Below, piece after piece: positions 32,738 through 38,874 of a stretch of 64,000 nt of DNA (positions are counted from its first letter, which is position 1; each line of letters begins with the position of its first letter). Made by a program: the position numbers and the translations under genes. The stretch spans positions 3,720,001-3,784,000 of the forward strand of contig NZ_CP179868.1 of NCBI RefSeq assembly GCF_051379705.1, written 5' to 3'. Origin of the DNA: Ekhidna sp051379705. Its GTDB lineage: Bacteria > Bacteroidota > Bacteroidia > Cytophagales > Cyclobacteriaceae. Below the pieces are notes generated by a model. That model was not told where the DNA came from. It was given only the letters and a program-made list of their open reading frames with translations, and did no database searches.

Positions 32738-32784
32738 GTCGGGGTAGTAGGATTCGAACCTACGACCCCCTGCTCCCAAAGCAG
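32738..32784. repeat. attR: 47-bp repeat within the intact tRNA-Pro
   Basis: Identical to 23938-23984. Integration here keeps the tRNA gene whole because the element restores the 3' part. Confidence 0.92.
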
Positions 32785-32813
32785 GTACGCTAACCGGACT
32801 GCGCTATACCCCG
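32739..32813 (-). tRNA. tRNA-Pro (anticodon TGG)
   Basis: On the minus strand the 75-base gene folds as a full cloverleaf. Acceptor CGGGGTA pairs with TACCCCG, discriminator A. The anticodon stem is CCTGC/GCAGG around TTTGGGA, giving TGG. The T-arm has GTTCGAATC. No CCA is encoded. It is the target of the element on its 3' side. Confidence 0.95.
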
Positions 32814-32862
32814 AAAAACAAAAAAAACCATTATTCAGAACTACGTTCTTCAAAATGGAACG

Positions 32863-32870
32863 CAAATGTA
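32863..32870 (-). promoter_or_regulatory. -7 promoter element of tRNA-Pro
   Basis: TACATTTG on the minus strand, 49 bases before the tRNA, followed by CGTTCC. The same TAnnTTTGCGTTCC block precedes tRNA-Met (36258-36271), which supports a shared tRNA promoter and discriminator. A -33 element is not clear. Confidence 0.5.
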
Positions 32871-33022
32871 GAAATTCAATGATTAAAATTCAGCATTCAA
32901 TTAGTTTTTTTTCCATTTAATATTCCAATATTCTTAACGGATGATTATTCCTTTTTGACGCCAATGAGATTAGGTTGATTTCAGCTAGTTTTATGGAATT
33001 ATCAATCATAAACTTTTGAGCT

Positions 33023-33325
33023 ATGAAAAAAATCAAATATCTATTTTTTATCTGTGCATTTGCGATAACCTTATTGGCTTCTGCTACCGAGACTGATCCA
33101 AAGAAGGAGGTCGACCCCAAAGAACGTGTAGAACAACTTCAGAATCGGGTTCAGGAGATATGGGAGATGGATTTCTCCGAAATGGATAAAGAAGAGAAAG
33201 TAGAGTTGAAAGTAGAATTGAAGGAAATCAAAAAAGAGCTAAAACAAGCCGGTCTTGATAGCAAAGTATCTATTTCCATCGGAGCGATAATTATCATTTT
33301 ATTGCTACTCATTCTCCTCACTTAA
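33023..33325 (+). CDS. Small exported protein with C-terminal membrane helix (100 aa)
   Basis: The product has a signal peptide ('KYLFFICAFAITLLASATE'), a highly charged central helix of about 55 residues rich in lysine and glutamate, and a C-terminal hydrophobic stretch 'SISIGAIIIILLLLILLT'. The plan resembles small Bacteroidota periplasmic proteins anchored by their C-terminus. The charged helix probably forms a coiled coil. No function is known. Confidence 0.6.
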   Translation: MKKIKYLFFICAFAITLLASATETDPKKEVDPKERVEQLQNRVQEIWEMDFSEMDKEEKVELKVELKEIKKELKQAGLDSKVSISIGAIIIILLLLILLT

Positions 33326-33328
33326 CAT

Positions 33329-33967
33329 ATGGCGAATACCATACCATCCAGATACCCAAGCCGAGGAACAAATGATATGGAGACCTTGCATCAAATAATT
33401 GATGAGGGTCTTTTTTGTAATGTTGCATTTATAAGAGAGGGTATCGCCCATCAAATCCCTACAGGATTTGCACGGGTTGATGATAATATCTATGTACATG
33501 CCTCGTCAAAAAGTAAATTCATAGATAGTATAATCGGTCAGCAAGTAAGCTTTTCAATTACTCATATGGATGCGTTGGTTCTGGCACCAACAGCTTTTGA
33601 TCATTCCTTCAATTATCGCTCTGTTGTTGGCTTTTCTGAAGCTAAGGAAATAGTTGATCAGGAAGAGAAACGAAAGTTTTTCAACTTGTTTACTGATAGA
33701 TACATTCCAGGTAGAATAGCGGATATTGGAGAGCCAACTAATGAGCAAATTTTCATCACGAAAATTGCTAGCTTATCGCTTGAAAATGCTGCCGCAAAAG
33801 TGAGAACCGGAGATGTGAATATGAAACTTGATGAAGATGCTCCATGGTGTGGCGTTATTCCCGTTGAGCAAAAATATGGATCTCCTCAAACTGATGCTCA
33901 ATTAGTTGATCGTCAGTCAATTCCAGCGTATGTTAAACAATTGGTGGATGGATTTGGCAAGCCTTAA
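33329..33967 (+). CDS. Pyridoxamine 5'-phosphate oxidase-like flavin-binding protein
   Basis: The 212-residue protein belongs to the flavin split-barrel superfamily, in the subgroup of flavin-nucleotide-binding proteins (Pyridox_ox_2 type). It shows 'IIDEGLFCNVAFIREGIAHQIPTGFARVDDNIYVHASS' and later 'VSFSITHMDALVLA'. Members are found with GNAT acetyltransferases and stress genes. It is not PdxH, which is encoded separately at 53.0-53.7 kb. It overlaps the downstream GNAT gene by 20 bases and forms an operon with it and the iron-sulfur protein gene. Confidence 0.82.
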   Translation: MANTIPSRYPSRGTNDMETLHQIIDEGLFCNVAFIREGIAHQIPTGFARVDDNIYVHASSKSKFIDSIIGQQVSFSITHMDALVLAPTAFDHSFNYRSVVGFSEAKEIVDQEEKRKFFNLFTDRYIPGRIADIGEPTNEQIFITKIASLSLENAAAKVRTGDVNMKLDEDAPWCGVIPVEQKYGSPQTDAQLVDRQSIPAYVKQLVDGFGKP

Positions 33968-34253
33968 AACAGTAAACAACAAAGAAGAAAATCGTTTCGA
34001 ACTAGCTCTTGATAATTCGATTGCATTTATCGATTATAAAATTGGTAAAAGCGGGGCTATGTACCTTATTCATACCGAGGTGCCAGATGAATTGGAAGGA
34101 CAAGGTGTAGGACATAAATTGGTGAGAGAGTCTTTAGATTTGATTGAAAAAGCGAATATTAAAATCATTCCTTTATGCCCATTTGTCAAGTCATTTATAA
34201 AAAATCATCAAGCTGATTTCCAACAATTATTAGCAGAAGGAGCTAAATTGTAA
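33948..34253 (+). CDS. Small GNAT-like N-acetyltransferase (YjdJ type)
   Basis: From ATG 33948 the product is 101 residues, beginning MDLASLKTVNNKEENRFELA. It has the short GNAT core: 'GAMYLIHTEVPDELEGQGVGHKLVRESLDLIE' includes the acetyl-CoA loop QGVGHKL, followed by 'IIPLCPFVKSFIKNH', typical of the YjdJ family. The protein lacks the first GNAT helices, as is normal for this group. The earlier in-frame ATG (33906) lies deep inside the upstream gene. It is followed 1 base later by the YjdI-CDGSH gene; YjdJ and YjdI neighbours are known from E. coli. Confidence 0.85.
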   Translation: MDLASLKTVNNKEENRFELALDNSIAFIDYKIGKSGAMYLIHTEVPDELEGQGVGHKLVRESLDLIEKANIKIIPLCPFVKSFIKNHQADFQQLLAEGAKL

Positions 34254-34254
34254 T

Positions 34255-34680
34255 ATGGCAGAAAAAGTTAAAGAATATAAAAGCGATGATCTGACTGTGA
34301 TCTGGAAGCCTGAAAAGTGCATTCATTCGGAGATTTGCTACAAAGGACTTTCTGATGTTTTTGATCCTAAAGAACGACCTTGGGTAAATGTTAATGGCGC
34401 AGCCGATGCGACCATAAAAGATCAGATTGATAAATGCCCTTCGGGTGCCCTATCATATACACTAAATGATGACACTGACAAGCAAGATCAAATTGAGGAC
34501 GAGCAAATTGTAGAGGTCACCAAAGGTGGACCACTTATGGTTTATGGAAACATTAAAGTAAAGAATCATGATGGATCAGAAACAGCTAAACATCGTGTAA
34601 CCGCTTTTTGTAGATGTGGTGCTTCTTCCAATAAGCCATACTGTGATGGAAGTCACAAATCGATTGATTTTGAAGGATAA
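34255..34680 (+). CDS. YjdI-type 4Fe-4S domain fused to a CDGSH iron-sulfur domain
   Basis: The 141-residue protein has two parts. Residues 1-75 match the YjdI mono-cluster domain: 'VIWKPEKCIHSEICYKGL' and 'IDKCPSGALSYT' hold three spaced cysteines. Residues about 95-141 form a CDGSH domain: 'VTAFCRCGASSNKPYCDGSHK', with the C-x-C ... C-x2-x-H ligand pattern for a 2Fe-2S cluster. It should be a cytosolic redox or cluster-carrying protein. It is last in the operon with the flavin-binding and GNAT genes. Confidence 0.88.
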   Translation: MAEKVKEYKSDDLTVIWKPEKCIHSEICYKGLSDVFDPKERPWVNVNGAADATIKDQIDKCPSGALSYTLNDDTDKQDQIEDEQIVEVTKGGPLMVYGNIKVKNHDGSETAKHRVTAFCRCGASSNKPYCDGSHKSIDFEG

Positions 34681-34707
34681 TTCCCTATTTAAAACCAGCA
34701 AACAAAC

Positions 34708-35565
34708 ATGAAACTCACAAAACCTAATCTAAACTGGGGAGACATATTTGCCAACCTATTAGCCACGTGTGCCTTTATAGCCATAGGCTTAGGCCTTTGG
34801 CTGTGTTACATCTTTATTGTGAAAATTGATGGATTTAGCCCCGAAGTTTGGCAGGACAGAACAGTTTTTGGAATGGCTGGCGAATTTTTGGGAGGTACAG
34901 TTGGCTCCATATGGGCACTAGCAGGAGTTATACTTTTCTTTTTGGCGCTTATTTACCAAAAAAGGGAACTTGTTTTACAGAGAATGGAACTCCATGAAAG
35001 TAGAAAAATCATGGAAGATCAGTCCAAGACAATTGCAATTCAACAGTTTGAGAATACTTTTTTTCAATTGTTAAACTTTCATATCAACGCTGCAAATCAT
35101 ATCAGAAATACCAAGATCAATGCAAGTTCGAAATCTCAGAATGCATTCGATGAGCTGTATGTGGATTTTAAAAAGGAGACTGCTAAACTGAAAAAGAGAA
35201 GGAAAGCAGATGCTGGAGCTCTAAGCCTTTCAGATGAATCCTTTGAAAACACCTTCATAGCAGTTTTTGAAGGCTACAAAAATACCTTTCAGCATTACCT
35301 GGAAAATTACAAAGCGCTTTTGTTTTTCATTAAGAACAAAAGTCACGACCCTGGCTTTTACTATAATATTGTGAAATCTCACTTTACAGAGCAGGAGGTA
35401 CAAGTGCATTTTTATTACATAATTCTTGTATCTAAAAATCCAGGACTAATAAAGATTATTGAAAGCCATCATTTATTTGAAAAAATAAATGAACGAGCCG
35501 TATCTGAGATAGACCCATATCACTTGCAGAAAGTGGATAAGGAGGCCTTCAAAAGGGAGTATTGA
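34708..35565 (+). CDS. Putative phage abortive-infection membrane protein (putAbiC family)
   Basis: The 285-residue protein has two N-terminal helices (about 15-38 and 66-88) separated by an acidic loop. A cytosolic helical domain follows with 'QFENTFFQLLNFHINAANHIR' and later 'YFNIVKSHFTEQEV'-like patterns. This is the layout of the 'putative phage abortive infection' family (PF16872). Experimental evidence for defence in the family is thin. It lies 2 kb outside the tRNA-Pro element, so it may be part of a wider defence-rich neighbourhood. Single gene. Confidence 0.7.
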   Translation: MKLTKPNLNWGDIFANLLATCAFIAIGLGLWLCYIFIVKIDGFSPEVWQDRTVFGMAGEFLGGTVGSIWALAGVILFFLALIYQKRELVLQRMELHESRKIMEDQSKTIAIQQFENTFFQLLNFHINAANHIRNTKINASSKSQNAFDELYVDFKKETAKLKKRRKADAGALSLSDESFENTFIAVFEGYKNTFQHYLENYKALLFFIKNKSHDPGFYYNIVKSHFTEQEVQVHFYYIILVSKNPGLIKIIESHHLFEKINERAVSEIDPYHLQKVDKEAFKREY

Positions 35566-35626
35566 GCAACGATGAGTAACTCTTTTCTTTCAGGCTTCCA
35601 TTCCATGCTTATATCTATCCTTGCTG

Positions 35627-35830
35627 TTAACGCTGCTTCTGCTTCCATTTAAGTTTGACAAGCTCAATGGAGATAATCCCTATCATACCGGCAATCAAGA
35701 CGATTGTTGAGAAAATAAAAATAACCGGATGAGTCTGGCCACTCCATACATCAGTTATCATCGTGACAACAATAACGATGTACAGTGTGGTTTCGATTTT
35801 GTTAAGTAATTGCTTTTTACGAGTATTCAT
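35627..35830 (-). CDS. Small two-helix membrane protein of unknown function
   Basis: From the second methionine (35830) the product is 67 residues: MNTRKKQLLNKIETTLYIVI and onward. Two hydrophobic helices (about 12-30 and 37-57) are linked by a short polar turn, 'SGQTHP', and the C-terminus is basic (KLKWKQKQR). A start at 35845 would add five residues. No family recognised. Confidence 0.5.
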   Translation of the reverse strand: MNTRKKQLLNKIETTLYIVIVVTMITDVWSGQTHPVIFIFSTIVLIAGMIGIISIELVKLKWKQKQR

Positions 35831-35962
35831 AATCTGGCCTTTCATTTATACAAGAATAAATGCTCTAAAAACTGATGACAAAATGCCAGGGTATACATAA
35901 GGTGAACAATTACTAATGTTGATTTATTTTCCAGAATCAGTATGAAAAAACAAATAATTAGG

Positions 35963-36050
35963 TAGCGAGAGGGAGATTTGAACTCCCGACCTCCGGGTTA
36001 TGAATCCGACGCTCTAACCAACCGGGGCGCGTAGCCTGAGCTACCTCATG
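35963..36050 (-). pseudogene. tRNA-Met pseudogene with a 14-base insertion in the D-loop
   Basis: Compared with the intact tRNA-Met at 36131-36204, bases 35963-36022 are identical (60 bases). Then 14 GC-rich bases (36023-36036) are inserted in the D-loop, and the first three acceptor bases are changed (CAT in place of GGC), so the acceptor stem cannot close. It is probably not functional. Confidence 0.8.
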
Positions 36051-36130
36051 ATTTGAATTAGGTTGAGGAAGCCTAAATTGACTTAAGTCTTTTCAGGTCA
36101 GTTTTAAAAAAGGTGAAGAATTAAAAAGAG

Positions 36131-36204
36131 TAGCGAGAGGGAGATTTGAACTCCCGACCTCCGGGTTATGAATCCGACGCTCTAACCAACTGAGCTACCT
36201 CGCC
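36131..36204 (-). tRNA. tRNA-Met (anticodon CAT)
   Basis: The 74-base minus-strand gene folds with acceptor GGCGAGG/TCTCGCT (two G-T pairs), D-arm GCTC/GAGC, anticodon loop TTCATAA (CAT) and T-arm GGGAG/CTCCC. It looks like elongator tRNA-Met; an initiator or an Ile2 (lysidine) identity cannot be fully excluded by eye. TAGATTTG at 36264-36271 (minus) is its likely -7 element. Confidence 0.88.
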
Positions 36205-36344
36205 ATCATGTTTTTTGAGATTAATTATCATCCAGATCAGGATACATATCTCAAAAAGGAACGCAAATCTATAAAAGATTTCTTTTTCAACATGGGCTTG
36301 TCGAAATAGATTTTTTTTTTACCTTATCAAAAATTTAAAAGCGT

Positions 36345-36731
36345 ATGGCTAAGCACAAATATGTAGGAGAGTTTGAGTTCAATGCATCAAAGAAGATGTT
36401 ATATCCTTATTTCAGTACTGCATCTGGTTTAGCCCAGTGGTTTGCTGATGATGTGAACATAAACAATGAAGACAAAGTTTACACATTCATCTGGGATGGA
36501 GACGAAACAAAGGCTAAACTCACATCCAATCGAACGAATCATCATGTGCGTTTCGATGTTGTGGATGAAGACGATGATGATAGCAATTATTTTGAGTTTA
36601 AAATTGATATGAATGAATTAACTCAATCGGTCTATGTCCGCATTACAGACTACTCCGATATGGATGATGAGGAAGCAAGCGAGCTATGGGAATCGCTTAT
36701 TCACGACCTAAAAGAAATTGTGGGAGGCTAA
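36345..36731 (+). CDS. START-like (SRPBCC-fold) domain protein
   Basis: The 128-residue protein is the stand-alone 'START-like' family conserved in Bacteroidota. It shows 'YVGEFEFNASKKMLYPYFSTASGLAQWFADDV', strands ending 'VRFDVVDEDDDDSNYFEFKI', and the C-terminal helix 'SELWESLIHDLKEIVGG'. It should fold as a hydrophobic pocket of the Bet v1/AHSA1 type; the ligand is unknown. It precedes the LptF/LptG gene by 61 bases on the same strand, a conserved neighbourhood in the phylum. Confidence 0.85.
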   Translation: MAKHKYVGEFEFNASKKMLYPYFSTASGLAQWFADDVNINNEDKVYTFIWDGDETKAKLTSNRTNHHVRFDVVDEDDDDSNYFEFKIDMNELTQSVYVRITDYSDMDDEEASELWESLIHDLKEIVGG

Positions 36732-36792
36732 TTCTGAAAACCAAGATTGGTACCTTTCTTGCTACCTTCCAATTTTCTAATTTTGCTAGTCT

Positions 36793-38484
36793 ATGAGAAA
36801 GTTGGATGTATTAATGCTCAAATCCTTTATTGGCCCTTTTCTGCTAACCACAGCAGTTTCCAACTTTATTTTATTAGTTCAATACCTATTAAAATATTTC
36901 GATGATTTTGTTGGTAAAAATTTAGGCTTTTCTGTTTTCGCGGAATTACTCTTCTATTTTTCACTGAACATGCTTCAAATAGCATTGCCACTAGGAGTGC
37001 TTGTAGCTTCTCTAATGACTTTTGGTAATCTTGGCGAGCAGTTTGAGCTAACAGCAATAAAAAGTTCAGGCATATCACTTCTTAGAACGCTCCGTCCTAT
37101 TTTTCTTTTTGTATTTGTCCTTTCTATTGGAGCTTACTTTTTTAACAATTATACAATACCTGCGGCCAATCTTAAAGCATACAGCTTGTTGTATGATATA
37201 AAACATACAAAACCCGCTCTCGACATAAAGGCTGGAGCTTTTTACAGTGGTATCCCTAATTATAGCATCAAGGCAAAGGACAAGTTGCCCGATGGGAGAA
37301 CACTTCTGGATGTAATTATTTATGACCACACCATGGGCAGGGGGAATAAAACAGTCATCATGGCCGATTCAAGTCTTATGTATACTATCATGGATGATCG
37401 CTACCTCAAGCTTGAACTTTATAGAGGGCATTACTATTCCGAAGAAGCTACTTCTAAATCTTCAATTGATAGGTTTTATAGAACTGAGTACAATAAAATG
37501 GATATGGTTTTCAGCTTAGCTTCATTTGACCTCAAAAGGAGAAAAGAAGAACTCTTTCAGAATAACAGACAAATGAAAAATATCAGTGAGTTGGCGATGG
37601 ACATTGATTCTTTTCAACATATGATTATTAAGCAAAAGGCGAATTTCATCGAGACATCAGGGCGGTATTTTGACTTTCATTTCAAGAATAAGGAAGAAAT
37701 AAATAAAAGAAAAGAGCTAATACACGAAGAGGAGCAGCTAAGAGATGTAGAACCTATAGAGGCATCACTGATTCCATCATTTTTGGTAAGTAGACAGACT
37801 CAGGAAATCGATAATCCTCAGGATGAGAAATTGAGTCGGGATACGGTTATATCTGAAAAGACCCCTCAGCGATTTAGAAATTTCCCAAAAGAAGATTTAA
37901 AACCCATCCGGGAAAAATTGGTTTTAAAAAATATCGATGATAAATCGCTAATAGCGAGTGATAGCTTGGACACCCTTAAGTGGTCGGACTTAGATTACTA
38001 CTTGGATGAAGTGCACAAGAGTAGAAGACTTACGTTTCCGGAGGCTTTAAATAGAGCTCGAAGTGTAAAGGTTAATATTAATTCTGCTAAAACTCGGCTA
38101 TATCAATATCAAAAGAATGCAAATCTTTATACCATAGAAATGCAAAAAAAGTATGCTCAAGCATTAGCTTGTATACTTATGTTTTTAGTAGGTGCACCAC
38201 TAGGAGCAATTATAAAAAAAGGCGGATTAGGCGTTCCTACAATTATTGCTATTTTCTTCTTTATAATTTATTATGTTTTTTCCAGTATTGGAGAGAAGCA
38301 GGCAAAAGAAGGTGCCATGGATCCAATTATAGCTGCATGGATGTCTGATGCCATATTATTGCCATTTGGCTTGTTCTTTTTAAGGCAAGCAAGAGTTGAT
38401 GCTAGAATATTTGAAATAGATGCGTATCGCATAGGTATCGAAAAGCTTAAGCGTAGATTTGCTCGGAATAAGAACAAAGCGTAA
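36793..38484 (+). CDS. LptF/LptG-family permease (lipopolysaccharide export)
   Basis: The 563-residue protein has the YjgP/YjgQ plan. Three N-terminal helices include 'MLKSFIGPFLLTTAVSNFILLVQYL' and 'LGEQFELTAIKSSGISLLRTLRP' (the coupling region). A long periplasmic part (about 130-440) is larger than in E. coli and rich in charged residues. Three C-terminal helices follow ('ALACILMFLVGAPLGAIIKKGGLGVP'). Together with LptB and LptC it moves LPS from the inner membrane. The extra 200 or so periplasmic residues are common in Bacteroidota. The rpsO gene follows closely. Confidence 0.9.
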   Translation: MRKLDVLMLKSFIGPFLLTTAVSNFILLVQYLLKYFDDFVGKNLGFSVFAELLFYFSLNMLQIALPLGVLVASLMTFGNLGEQFELTAIKSSGISLLRTLRPIFLFVFVLSIGAYFFNNYTIPAANLKAYSLLYDIKHTKPALDIKAGAFYSGIPNYSIKAKDKLPDGRTLLDVIIYDHTMGRGNKTVIMADSSLMYTIMDDRYLKLELYRGHYYSEEATSKSSIDRFYRTEYNKMDMVFSLASFDLKRRKEELFQNNRQMKNISELAMDIDSFQHMIIKQKANFIETSGRYFDFHFKNKEEINKRKELIHEEEQLRDVEPIEASLIPSFLVSRQTQEIDNPQDEKLSRDTVISEKTPQRFRNFPKEDLKPIREKLVLKNIDDKSLIASDSLDTLKWSDLDYYLDEVHKSRRLTFPEALNRARSVKVNINSAKTRLYQYQKNANLYTIEMQKKYAQALACILMFLVGAPLGAIIKKGGLGVPTIIAIFFFIIYYVFSSIGEKQAKEGAMDPIIAAWMSDAILLPFGLFFLRQARVDARIFEIDAYRIGIEKLKRRFARNKNKA

Positions 38485-38522
38485 ATTTGCGCTTCAAATT
38501 AAAAGAGGTAGACGATTTTAGA

Positions 38523-38792
38523 ATGTATCTAGCAAAAGAAAAAAAGGAAGAAATTTTTAAAGAGCACGGAAAGTCAGCGAAAGACACAGGATCTCCTGAA
38601 TCTCAAATAGCGTTGTTCACAACCCGAATCAACCATCTGACAGACCATTTAAAAACTCAGAAAAAAGACCATGCATCAAGATTGGGTCTTTTAAGATTGG
38701 TAGGTAAGCGAAGAAGACTTCTTGACTATCTTCACAAGAATGAGATCGAAAGATATCGAAGCATCATCGCGAAGCTTAACATCAGAAAATAA
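38523..38792 (+). CDS. rpsO: 30S ribosomal protein S15
   Basis: ATG 38523 gives the standard 89-residue S15, MYLAKEKKEEIFKEHGKSAK and onward. 'DTGSPESQIALFTTRINHLTDHLKTQKKDHASRLGLLRLVGKRRRLLDYL' matches the four-helix protein that binds 16S rRNA. An upstream in-frame extension to 38487 is unlikely. As in most bacteria it precedes pnp, and a terminator lies between them. Confidence 0.97.
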   Translation: MYLAKEKKEEIFKEHGKSAKDTGSPESQIALFTTRINHLTDHLKTQKKDHASRLGLLRLVGKRRRLLDYLHKNEIERYRSIIAKLNIRK

Positions 38793-38796
38793 AAAC

Positions 38797-38827
38797 AAAG
38801 GGGATCAAATTTCTGATTCCCTTTTTT
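38797..38827 (+). terminator. Rho-independent terminator of rpsO
   Basis: AAAGGGGATCA and TGATTCCCTTT pair with one G-T pair around a six-base loop, followed by T residues. It is 4 bases past the stop. Confidence 0.85.
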
Positions 38828-38874
38828 GATTGTAAACACCTAAGGGCAAAACGTGCCCTTATTATTAACTTATT

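Larger units (their letters stand above)
23938..32784. mobile_element. Integrative element at tRNA-Pro (about 8.8 kb)
   Basis: The element is bounded by perfect 47-bp repeats derived from tRNA-Pro(TGG). The integrase gene lies next to the intact tRNA, the usual arrangement of tRNA-targeted islands. Cargo order: four-gene SIR2 operon, non-coding region with inverted repeats, ribbon-helix-helix-like gene, PolA-like gene, excisionase-like gene, tyrosine integrase. All genes point the same way. By eye the cargo is more AT-rich than the flanking chromosome. No relaxase, coupling protein or capsid gene is present, so it is not self-transmissible by known means. Confidence 0.9.
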
